Below are positions 55,819 to 64,000 of a stretch of DNA of 64,000 nucleotides, piece after piece. This stretch comes from Leuctra nigra (Eukaryota > Arthropoda > Insecta > Plecoptera > Leuctridae), in NCBI GenBank assembly GCA_934045905.1, contig OW203770.1, forward strand, positions 3,286,001 through 3,350,000, in the 5' to 3' direction. The notes beneath the pieces are model-generated. The model was given only the letters and a program-made list of their open reading frames with translations, was not told the DNA's origin and did not search any database. The position numbers and the translations under genes are program-made. Numbering within the stretch: the first letter of the stretch is position 1; the number at the start of each line of letters is the position of its first letter.

Positions 55819-57126
55819 ATGGATTACACACGACTGACGCGTGACGAGATCGAGTATGAGTTGAAGATACGCGGACTAGGCGAGGGACTGACCACCGTTG
55901 CCGAAATGAAAACCGTCCTCGCCCAGGCCCTCAAGACCGAGAAGGAGGGGAAGAGCACCTGCCCGCAAGAAACCACTCTGGATCCGGAAGAGGAGCTTGA
56001 AACGTGCAAGATGAAAATAGCGGACCTGAATACAGCGATTACCAACTACAGCGGTTCGTCCAAGGCGGATTCGGAGTACAAACGAATAGAAACACGTTTG
56101 GGACACATCTTGCGCCGGCTCGGAAGGGTGAGTGCACTCATCGCGGACGTGTGTACAAGACGAACGGAGCTGATACAGGAAGCAGCCAAGTGCGGGGACA
56201 AGCTTAAGGAAAAACTGCTTTCAGACCCGTTAGCTATATTGGCGGCCAATAAAACTTTGTCAGATGCCTTGGCTAAGTTAGCAACCGGCGAGACCAGTGC
56301 CAGGAAAAAGTATGTTCCAGCCAGAGACTGGGGAGTTACCTTTACGGGGGACGGCCGTGGGTTGAGTGTAAGCGCCTTCCTGGAACGCATCGAAGAATTA
56401 TGTGAGTCCAGACTACGATCGAAGGAAGACTTACTAGTGGAAGCAATGGATTTATTCGACGGCTCAGCATTAGTATGGTACCGATCCATTAGGCGGCAGC
56501 TCGGCTCCTGGGAAGACCTCACGCAAAAACTACGAGAAGAGTTCCTATCACCCGACTATGACGAGGAGTTACTCGACGAAATTAAGAAGCGAACTCAAGG
56601 ACCGGAGGAAACCATTGGAATCTACGTCGCCTTCATGAGTAACTACATGGCGCGGCTGCAGACACCTTTGGCCGAATCCGTCCAGCTAAGTATAATTCGG
56701 AAAAACTTAGACCCGTTTTATGTGGACAGGTTAAGTTTGCAGCAGATCGAGTCCGTGGCCGACCTTCTTAGCCTGGGACGGAAGCTGGAGTACAGCCGGC
56801 AACGGGTACGCAAATTTCAGCATCCCGTGCAGCAGAAGGATTCTATCGAACCTGACCTGGCCTACCATGGACGCCGAAGACTGCCAGATCGTCCAGGCCC
56901 GAACGTCGGTGCGGTACAGGAAGAGAATCTAGCGGACGTCTCCACAGCGACCTCGAGAGGCAGCAGAGGGCCATGTTGGAACTGTCAAGGTACCGACCAC
57001 ACCTATCGCGATTGTTTGGCAAAAAGGTCAGTGTTCTGTTATGGTTGTGGTGCAGCAAACGTTTTGAAGCCAAATTGTATCCCTTGCCGTGAACGTGCGG
57101 GAAAAGCAGCAGCGGGTCGAGTGTAG
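55819..57126 (+). CDS. gag: Gag polyprotein of the Ty3/gypsy element (435 aa)
   Basis: Structural protein that coats element RNA into cytoplasmic particles. I start it at ATG 55819, just after the primer-binding site; an earlier TTG has no support. The N-terminal half is acidic and helical. A capsid-like retrotransposon gag region follows (around AFLERIEELCESR and DLFDGSALVWYRS). Near the C-terminus is a CCHC zinc knuckle, CWNCQGTDHTYRDC (about residues 386-399). A second knuckle-like CYGCGAANVLKPNC has Val where the His should be. The frame ends TAG at 57124-57126, 18 nt past a slippery heptamer that moves ribosomes to pol. Confidence 0.9.
   Translation: MDYTRLTRDEIEYELKIRGLGEGLTTVAEMKTVLAQALKTEKEGKSTCPQETTLDPEEELETCKMKIADLNTAITNYSGSSKADSEYKRIETRLGHILRRLGRVSALIADVCTRRTELIQEAAKCGDKLKEKLLSDPLAILAANKTLSDALAKLATGETSARKKYVPARDWGVTFTGDGRGLSVSAFLERIEELCESRLRSKEDLLVEAMDLFDGSALVWYRSIRRQLGSWEDLTQKLREEFLSPDYDEELLDEIKKRTQGPEETIGIYVAFMSNYMARLQTPLAESVQLSIIRKNLDPFYVDRLSLQQIESVADLLSLGRKLEYSRQRVRKFQHPVQQKDSIEPDLAYHGRRRLPDRPGPNVGAVQEENLADVSTATSRGSRGPCWNCQGTDHTYRDCLAKRSVFCYGCGAANVLKPNCIPCRERAGKAAAGRV
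57099..57105 (+). promoter_or_regulatory. -1 ribosomal frameshift site G GGA AAA
   Basis: GGGAAAA lies in the gag reading register as G-GGA-AAA, the canonical X-XXY-YYZ form. The pol frame opens at 57093 (after a TGA at 57090) and gag stops at 57126, so slippage must occur in this 34-nt overlap, and this is the only such heptamer I see there. Downstream GCAGCAG and CTCCTGC could pair as part of a stimulatory stem. Confidence 0.8.
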
Positions 57127-60100
57127 GGCGGACTCCTCCTGCAAAGCTGATATGTTCGCCTCCTAACGAAGAGTGGTGTGACTGGTTAGACGTGGTAGCC
57201 AATCATAGTCTTCGAGCCAAGCTGGACCATATCCTGGCATCGGCAGGGAATGATAGTCGGCCTAGCCTGAAGGTACACGTGTTGGGGATAGCAATGCAGG
57301 GTCTTCTGGATTCCGGAGCATCAAGAACGATTCTTGGTCGGGGCGGCTGGGAGAAGATCAAAGCACTTCATCCTCCTCTTCGGAAAATGGAAGCAGGTAT
57401 GGTGCGCGTTGCTGATGGACGTTCTTGTCAAGTGTTAGGAGAGGCTGATCTGCCGATTGAATTAGATGGGAGAGTAAAAGTTTTACCAATTTTGGTAGTC
57501 CCATTACTGGAGCGTGCCTTATACTTAGGGATCGACTTTTGGAAGACAATGAGGTTTGTCCCCGATGTAGCGCAGGGTACCTGGACCTTTAGTGATAGTG
57601 GAGAAATACCCCGGGTAGCCGAGTGTACTCAAATCAAGGACAGACTCTCACCCAAGGAAAGAATTCAGTTGGAGAAGATGGTGACAGATTTGATGGCTCT
57701 CCCACAGGATAAGCTAGGGGTAACAGGTTTAGTGCATCATAAGATCGATACAGGAGATGCGGCTCCCATCAAACAACGGTACTACCCTTATTCACCGGTC
57801 ATACAGAAGCAGATTAATAAGGAACTCGACGAAATGTTAAGGGACGGAGTAGTCGAACCTTCAACCAGTGCATGGAGTTCACCTATTATGCTAGTAGAGA
57901 AACCAGATTCCAAGGCCTTTAGGGTATGCATAGACTTCAGAAGAGTGAATGCAGTGACCAAACGTGACGCATATCCTTTGCCGTACGTGTCAGCTATCTT
58001 GGACCGGTTAAGGAATGCAACGTACATGTCCTCCCTAGACCTGAAAACGGCGTATTGGCAAGTGCCCCTGGAAGAAGAGAGCAAGGAAAAGACGGCATTT
58101 GCAGTGGCGGGCCGGGGTCTTTTCCAATTCCGGCGGATGCCCTTCGGGTTGCATAATTCTCCAGCAACGTGGCAACGTTTAATAGACCGAGTATTAGGCC
58201 CAGAACTAGATCCCCACGTATTTGTGTATCTAGATGACGTGATAATTGTTACTCCTACTTTTGAAGCACACTTCGAGGTTCTACAGAAGGTGTTGCAGAA
58301 GTTGAAGGCGGCGGGCCTGACATTAAATAAGGACAAATGTCAATTTGGCCGTTCAGAGTTGAAGTACCTTGGGTACATGGTTGATGAGGGGGGTTTACGC
58401 GTGAACACTGAAAAGGTTACGGCGATGATTAACTACCCGACGCCCAAGAATGTTACTGAAGTTAGACGTTTCATTGGACTGGCAAGTTGGTACCGACGTT
58501 TCGTACCAGATTTCGCCACGAAAATGGTACCACTGAATGAGTTGACTAAAGGGGTGCGAAAGGGCCAAAGAAATCCGCCCTGGAAGTGGGAGGAAAAGCA
58601 TGATCTGGCTTTTCGACAAATCAAGAGCCATTTAGTAGAAGCTCCCCTCCTCACCTGTCCCGACTTCAACCGGCCATTTCTGATACAAACTGACGCTTCA
58701 GAAGTGGGTCTGGGAGCAGTTATCTCACAAGAGTTTGAAGATGGAGAAAAGGTCATTGCGTATGCCAGCCGGTCATTGACAAAGAGTGAACGGGTCTACA
58801 CCACCACGGAATTGGAGTGCTTAGCGGTGGTCTGGGCAGTGGAGAAATTTAGACCGTATGTGGAAGGCTCTCCATTCACAGTCATCACGGACCATCATTC
58901 CTTAATCTGGCTACATAACCTCAAAGACCCGAGAGGACGGCTCGCTCGTTGGGCGATAAGGCTGCAACAGTACTCGTTCGAAATTCTGCATAGACCCGGG
59001 AGGAACCATGCTGTACCGGATGCCTTGTCGAGATCCGTGGGACTTCTGGAGTCTATTGAAATCACCAAGGACGACCATGATGACTGGTATACGGCCCAAC
59101 TCAAGAAAGTAATGGATTATCCTCAAAATTATCCGAACTGGAAGGCTGAAGATGATAAGTTGTGGAAGCGTTTACTACGAAGAAAAAAACAGTTCCTACT
59201 AACTCCAGAAGACGAAGGCTGGAGGATGGTAGTTCCGAGATCACTGCGGAAAAGTCTTCTAGTAGAATACCATGATCAGCCGACAGCCGGGCATCTGGGA
59301 ACCTTTAAGACTATCAAGAGGATATCCGAAACGTACTACTGGCCAGGCATGGCCGCCGACATCAGTCGTTATGTCCAGAAGTGCAAGGTCTGCCAATCCC
59401 TCAAGCCTGTGCAACAACTACCAGCGGGGTTGATGGGAAGCCAACGGGAAGTCACCAATCCTTGGCAAATGATCTCCACAGATCTGATGGGCCCTTTCCC
59501 GGTTTCCTCTAAACAAAACCGGTTCCTGTTAGTGATTGCCGACTGTTTCACCAAATATACCTTACTCTTCCCGTTACGAACTGCAACTGCAGAGAAGATA
59601 GCCCAAATCATGGAGCATGAAGTGTTTCTCGTGTATGGAGCTCCCCAATATGTGATCTGCGACAACGGAACTCAGTACACCAGTAAACAGTTTGTGGATA
59701 AAGTTACCGGCTATGGGGGGAAAATCCTTTACAACCCAAATTACCACCCGCAAGCGAACCCGACAGAGAGAATCAATCGCGTCCTGAAGACGATGATAGC
59801 GTCGTACGTGAAGGATAACCATCGGAGTTGGGACAAGAATTTACCACAGTTGAGGCACGCCATCTGTACGGCGACACACGAAGCGACGGGTTTCACACCC
59901 GCTTTTCTCAACTTTGGCCGAGAACTCTTCTTGTCCGGGACGTCGTACCGCAAGTTGGAAGAAGATGGTTACGCTCCGAGGATGGGTCCACGTGAACCTC
60001 GGGCCAAGCTATTAAAGGAACTTCCCGCACTCTACGCCGAGGTTACTGATAGACTCCAAAGAGCCCACGAGAAGAACAGCCGGATCTACAACCTCCGTCG

Positions 60101-60338
60101 CCGTCCACTGCAATTTCAACCAGGAGATGTTGTTTGGAGAAAGACTTTTCCCCAATCAGATGCCGCGCGCTACTTCACGGCGAAGTTAGCACCGAAGTAT
60201 ACGCGGTGCTTCATCCACAAGCGGGTGTCCAACCTAGTCTACGAGCTGCGGGAGGAAGATGGGCGAGTACTTCCAACCAGGTGGCACGTACAAGATCTCA
60301 AGCCGGATGCGACGCCCGAAGCAGAAGATAATTTATAA
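57105..60338 (+). CDS. pol: Pol polyprotein: protease, reverse transcriptase, RNase H, integrase
   Basis: Made as Gag-Pol by -1 frameshift; no good ATG is needed and none lies near the start. Numbering from the GTG at 57192 (1048 codons): aspartic protease DSGA at 40-43. Reverse transcriptase has LDL at 282-284 and YLDD at 346-349. RNase H has TDAS at 500-503 and TDHHS at 566-570. The integrase zinc domain uses H694, H701, C731 and C734. The integrase core has D764, D824 and E859, 34 residues between the last two. The order PR-RT-RH-IN is that of Metaviridae. No stops or frameshifts interrupt it, so it appears intact. It ends TAA at 60336, 32 bp before the 3' LTR, leaving no room for an envelope gene. 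Confidence 0.95.
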   Translation, partial: SSSGSSVGRTPPAKLICSPPNEEWCDWLDVVANHSLRAKLDHILASAGNDSRPSLKVHVLGIAMQGLLDSGASRTILGRGGWEKIKALHPPLRKMEAGMVRVADGRSCQVLGEADLPIELDGRVKVLPILVVPLLERALYLGIDFWKTMRFVPDVAQGTWTFSDSGEIPRVAECTQIKDRLSPKERIQLEKMVTDLMALPQDKLGVTGLVHHKIDTGDAAPIKQRYYPYSPVIQKQINKELDEMLRDGVVEPSTSAWSSPIMLVEKPDSKAFRVCIDFRRVNAVTKRDAYPLPYVSAILDRLRNATYMSSLDLKTAYWQVPLEEESKEKTAFAVAGRGLFQFRRMPFGLHNSPATWQRLIDRVLGPELDPHVFVYLDDVIIVTPTFEAHFEVLQKVLQKLKAAGLTLNKDKCQFGRSELKYLGYMVDEGGLRVNTEKVTAMINYPTPKNVTEVRRFIGLASWYRRFVPDFATKMVPLNELTKGVRKGQRNPPWKWEEKHDLAFRQIKSHLVEAPLLTCPDFNRPFLIQTDASEVGLGAVISQEFEDGEKVIAYASRSLTKSERVYTTTELECLAVVWAVEKFRPYVEGSPFTVITDHHSLIWLHNLKDPRGRLARWAIRLQQYSFEILHRPGRNHAVPDALSRSVGLLESIEITKDDHDDWYTAQLKKVMDYPQNYPNWKAEDDKLWKRLLRRKKQFLLTPEDEGWRMVVPRSLRKSLLVEYHDQPTAGHLGTFKTIKRISETYYWPGMAADISRYVQKCKVCQSLKPVQQLPAGLMGSQREVTNPWQMISTDLMGPFPVSSKQNRFLLVIADCFTKYTLLFPLRTATAEKIAQIMEHEVFLVYGAPQYVICDNGTQYTSKQFVDKVTGYGGKILYNPNYHPQANPTERINRVLKTMIASYVKDNHRSWDKNLPQLRHAICTATHEATGFTPAFLNFGRELFLSGTSYRKLEEDGYAPRMGPREPRAKLLKELPALYAEVTDRLQRAHEKNSRIYNLRRRPLQFQPGDVVWRKTFPQSDAARYFTAKLAPKYTRCFIHKRVSNLVYELREEDGRVLPTRWHVQDLKPDATPEAEDNL

Positions 60339-60349
60339 AATAAATTCTT

Positions 60350-60370
60350 AAAAGAGGAAAAGGTGGAGTT
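60350..60370 (+). other. Polypurine tract
   Basis: AAAAGAGGAAAAGGTGGAG followed by TT and the LTR; it primes plus-strand synthesis in this class of elements. Confidence 0.8.
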
Positions 60371-60767
60371 TGTAACATGTAAACTGAGGGAGGGCGGCCG
60401 CCCGAGGTCAACCGGTCATACAACCCCTCACGCGCTCGAGCAGGGGCTCGAGAGTTGTTGACCGGCCAGCGACGGAACTGGTTGTGTTGTGTGTTGTTAG
60501 AGAGACGTTTCTAGAAGCCGACGCAGGCAACTGATTTTTGTACAGAGAAAGAGTGTTGATCATTATTATTTGTCGGACTGTCTTACGACGACTTGTGCTG
60601 TGGGATTAAGAGTTATTAAAAGTATTGTTCAAGTGTGATTGTGTTCAAGGTGTTTTGTTTACGAGCTTCGTGCTTCCTCGTACCCCAGAAGCACGTGGCG
60701 CCCATCCCCGTCCGCCAGCGTTCCCCCACCCACCCCATTCCACCGTTAAGAAGGGGCAAACGTTATA
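60371..60767 (+). repeat. 3' LTR
   Basis: 397 bp, identical to the 5' LTR apart from one visible substitution. ATATGACG of the interrupted host repeat follows. Confidence 0.9.
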
Positions 60768-61644
60768 ATATGACGTCACTTCCGGTTTCATTTAGTGGTT
60801 CCTGCCGCCATTTCCGGTACCGTTAATTTGTATATTCATTTATCCCAATTGATTTTTCAAATAGATTGCAGAATGAATATACAGGAGCTAGTTCAGTGGC
60901 AATCGGTACAGGCGTTTTCGATGTATGACGTCACTTCCGGTTTCAGGAATGGCGGCCGAGAACACTGTGTATTGAAATTATAATTTTGTATTGTCTTTGT
61001 TACAATGTAAGATAATGATATGTGTATTTAAAGTATAATTTGATGAAATAAGCTAAATATTGCAAATTTATGACGCCACTTCCGGTTTAGAATATAAGAA
61101 AATTATATTTTTAAGTAACATACTTCATATAGATGACCATCTCAACCGAATGGCGCTAATTTCGTTCTAATCGGTCCAGCCGTTTTTCATATATGACGTC
61201 ACTTCCGGTTTAAAAATGGCGGCACAAAAAATCACAAGAGGCAAGGTATCATCAGACGCCAAAAGTGCATATGTGGTAAAAATTTCAGGTTGATCGGTTC
61301 AGCTGTTTAGGCTGTGGCGGTGATAGCAACGTTTCCTGATATCATCATCAGAATCAGAAAGTGATGTAATTTCACTGTTTTCTCGGTCCTCTAGCGCGCA
61401 AATGGCATAACCTATTGTTCCCAAATTTGGTATATGTAGTGGGGTGGGCCATAGCTCGAAATTAAGATATTTCGCAACAATGTGAGATTTACCAATTTTG
61501 AGATCCAGTAGGCCGAAAATGCCATGTTGTTGCTTACAGTAAAAGTAGTTGGTCTGCTCCTCAGTTTATATAGGCATTTACGGTATGTTGAGATACTGTG
61601 AGTGTACGGTACGACTTGGCTGTGTGGAGCGACCGCTCCACTAG
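60768..61644 (+). mobile_element. Composite element C, 3' part after the retrotransposon
   Basis: Continues the GACGTCACTTCCGG subrepeats, then the conserved tail (CAAATTTGGTATATGTAGTG, GGGTGGGCCATAGCTCG, GATCCAGTAGGCCGAAAATG) and the hairpin with CTAG at 61641-61644. Confidence 0.75.
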
Positions 61645-61645
61645 A

Positions 61646-62759
61646 TATAGATGCCAAAAATCAAATGTAAATTTAAATATAAATAATATACCTTAATGTT
61701 CTAAAAAAACGATGCGCCAAGTATATTTCGGTTTTTAAAATCATGTTTTGACTTGGCCCATTTTTTGATATCACTACTTTTCAGAGCTGAATTTTTTAGA
61801 TTTCCTATATTTTTTTATAGGTGAAGAGACTTGGCTGGTATTTTTACACGGAGTGTTTTTGATGGGGATATCACTCCTTTTTTTTTTAGATGATTTTCAC
61901 ACTTGTAACACAAATCGGAGCAACAATGACTAATTACTTAAAAAAATTAAGCAATTTCCTATTTGGTTACTAAGAAAACATGCGTTTGGTACTAAATAAT
62001 GCTTAAAATGATATTCCATGAGGAATAGCGAAAGCTTCGTTCCAATCGGTCCAGCCGTTTTCGAGATATGGCATCACTTCCGGTTAACAAAATGGCGACT
62101 GAAATCTATGCCACCAAGAATTTATTTATATAAATGTTTTGGATCATTATAAGACTTCTGGATATGTACTTATTGAAGTAAGAGGTGATTAAAGTCTGAT
62201 TTTTCATTTTTATGACGTCATTTCCGGTTTTGGTAATAGTAAATGTATATTTCGACTATTGATATTTCACATACAGGACCGTCTGAATCGATTGGCGCAA
62301 ATTTCGTTCCGATTGGTCTAGCCGTTCTCGAGATATGACGTCACTTCCGGTTTCAAAATGGCGGCACAAAAAATTTGTAAGGGCAAGGTATCTTCAGGCA
62401 GACAAGCTGTATATGTGGTGAAAATTTCGGGTAAATCGACCCAGCCGTTTAGGCTGTGGCGGAGACCGCGTAATTTATTGGAAGATGATGATTTCACTGT
62501 TTTCACGGTCCTCTAGCTCGCAAACGGCATCACTTATTGTTCCCAAATTTGGTATATATGGTGGGGTGGGCCATTGCTCGAAATTAAGATATTTCGCAAC
62601 AATGTGAGATTTTCCAATTTTGAGATCCAGTAGGCCGAAAATGCCACTTTGATGCTTACAGTAAAAGTGGATTGCTCCAGCCTTTAGGATTGAATGGTAT
62701 GTTTCGTGAGAGTGTGCGCGCCGTACGACTTGGCTGGCGTGGAGCGACCGCTCCACTAG
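61646..62759 (+). mobile_element. Composite foldback/hairpin-end element D, left arm missing
   Basis: Follows element C directly. It starts within the spacer, keeps only the right arm (ACGATGCGCCAAGTATATTT to ACACGGAGTGTTTTTGATGG), then three CACTTCCGG/ATGGCG units, tail and hairpin. CTAG at 62756-62759. Without its left arm it cannot fold back, yet the 3' end is intact. Confidence 0.7.
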
Positions 62760-62883
62760 ATCAGAGATTTGTATGAATTACGGGGAATTCTAAGCACCAT
62801 GGCTGGAGCAGTGGGACCACTTTAACCTCACTGTTGGAATAAGGTAACAAAAAATATAAAATAAAAGCAATAAAACAAACACA

Positions 62884-63288
62884 TTAAGAGGCAAACGGAA
62901 GCGAACGGGAATCGCAAGGTTTGTCAAAGCGTTTTTTTTAAATTGTGTCTTCCCACTTAATAATTTAAAAAAATCAGATAGTAACCACCCATTACAGCCT
63001 AATAAACTAAATAATGCCGCACACTGGAGTTCATTATGACCTCTGGTACGACCTTAAAGTGTTAAATACGATTATTTTCGATTATCTAATTAAAAATATC
63101 GTATTTAACACTTTGAGGTCGCACCTGATGTCATAATGAACTCCTGTTTGCGCCATTATTTAGTCTATTTGGCTGTAATGGGTCGTTACTATCTGATTTT
63201 TTAAAATTATTATGTGAAAAGACAAAATTTCAAAAAAAAACGCTATGACGAACCGTGCGATTTCCATTCGCTTCCGTTTGCCTCTTAA
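62884..63288. mobile_element. TTAA-flanked palindromic MITE (GAGGCAAACGG ends)
   Basis: 405 bp, TTAAGAGGCAAACGGAAGCG at the left and the inverse CGCTTCCGTTTGCCTCTTAA at the right, with arms paired almost to the centre (GTGTTAAATACGAT / ATCGTATTTAACAC analogues). TTAA duplication points to piggyBac-type mobilisation. Confidence 0.75.
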
Positions 63289-63397
63289 TGGGTGAAGCAA
63301 GTTGGCTCAGGTTCTTGACTTGACTCCGAGGTATCTAGTTCAATGCTCGCAGATGTTCTTATCGTCGTGCCGTCAGTCATGTGCAAATAGTTCTTTC

Positions 63398-63665
63398 AAG
63401 CTGCTACAAGCGTGGGTGATTTTGCCGCGTGTTGCAAGCACTTTTTTGGATACGATTGGAGACAAAATGGCTTGACGAAATCATTTGTAATATTAATATT
63501 TTGTAGATAAAAGACAAACTTAGGGTTACCTAATACTTGGACATTTTATTTTTTTTGTTGCTTTGTTAATTAGTAATAATTAGTTGACTTTTGGAGAATA
63601 TTGTACATTTTCTTGTCTCGCTGGGTGACGTTTGAAAATTAATGTAAAAATGTTTCAAATAAAAA
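63398..63665. mobile_element. TTAAGGTG-type MITE, left part
   Basis: AAGCTGCTACAAGCGTGGGT, GATACGATTGGAGACAAAAT and AAAGACAAACTTAGGGTTA match the family. The right half is replaced by unrelated AT-rich DNA. Confidence 0.55.
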
Positions 63666-63926
63666 AAAAAACATTTCAAAACGTTTGCAAACATGTGTTG
63701 AAGGTGCCATCTTGCAGTGACATTTATGAGCTTTCAGAATTTACCCTCAGTTATTACAAAATATTGCCACAAAGTCTTGAAAAAAGCATTTGAAATATCG
63801 CTTTGTATGGAAGAGAGATCCAAGATTCAACATAAAACTTCGTTTATCTCAGTTTCATTCGAAAGTGACTCATAGCGTTCTTTCCATGTACACTTCAAAT
63901 CTATAAATGGGACTATTGATATACAA

Positions 63927-64000
63927 CTAGGAAAACGCTCTGAATAACGCGTTGATGAGCGAGCACGGATACGTGCAACACCTCGAACCGAAATCTTGTA
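63927..64000 (+). repeat. Head of a CTAGGAAAACGCTC-family repeat, runs off the window
   Basis: CTAGGAAAACGCTCTGAATA, GCGTTGATGAGCGAGCACGG and CAACACCTCGAACCGAAAT, as at 32358. Confidence 0.6.

Larger units (their letters stand above)
55389..60767 (+). mobile_element. Full-length Ty3/gypsy LTR retrotransposon
   Basis: 5.4 kb: two 397-bp LTRs, primer-binding site, gag, pol and a polypurine tract, with no envelope frame. The LTRs differ at one visible position (GCAGGAAAC versus GCAGGCAAC). Both main frames are open and all enzymatic motifs are present, so the insertion is recent. Target duplication ATAT (55385-55388, 60768-60771), the 4-bp ATAT habit of part of the gypsy group. It sits in a CAATATATGACG site of composite element C. 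Confidence 0.95.

Noticed and set aside
55653..55844. 63-codon frames at both LTRs
   Set aside because: They lie in the LTRs (also at 60635) and have no domain; they are chance frames in the long terminal repeats.
60338..60370. Envelope gene in the retrotransposon
   Set aside because: Only 32 bp separate the pol stop from the 3' LTR.

Overview
This is a eukaryotic, animal-like window: AT-rich, intron-containing, and dense with MITE-like, SINE-like and foldback repeats. It carries two secreted S1-family serine protease genes and one intact Ty3/gypsy retrotransposon. Spliced protease genes with CCP (Sushi) domains, tRNA-headed SINEs and TA/TTAA/TAA-flanked MITEs fit an invertebrate. An arthropod is my best guess, by resemblance to modular serine proteases, but the sequence does not name the species.

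Left part (1-18.5 kb): after AT-rich DNA and a nested MITE comes a 4.4-kb array of 41 copies of a 107-bp unit (2041-6413). Every unit carries an ATG, an 18-residue signal-peptide-like reading frame and a consensus splice donor, so the array is a massively multiplied first exon rather than an ordinary satellite. Downstream on the same strand lie the exons of a catalytic serine protease domain followed by two CCP exons (9019-11507). Next is a separate four-exon gene for a 272-residue serine protease homolog that has lost its catalytic His and Ser (15078-18495). The two genes share an intron position and phase, so they look like a tandem paralogous pair. The exon that should encode the N-terminal part of the first protease domain was not found.

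Middle part (18.5-53 kb): no convincing intact host gene. It holds weak candidate exons (20.9-24.5 kb; minus-strand 31.6-39.3 kb), a THAP-domain relic (30.3 kb), minisatellites, and many short non-autonomous elements. Several of these have readable target-site duplications: TTAA, TA, TAA, or 8 bp. SINEs, a GC-rich LINE-like 3' end and large perfect-looking palindromes fill much of the rest.

Right part (53-64 kb): a composite repeat family (inverted-repeat head, GGCGGC-containing subrepeats, conserved tail ending in a short hairpin plus CTAG) is split by a full-length Ty3/gypsy element (55389-60767). Its two LTRs differ at one visible position. Gag and Pol are linked by a textbook -1 slippery heptamer, and there is no envelope gene.

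The most unusual structure is the first-exon array. It may serve as a bank of promoters/first exons, or as a string of skippable exons, for the adjacent protease gene, or it may be a decayed expansion that displaced that gene's second exon. Transcript data would decide.
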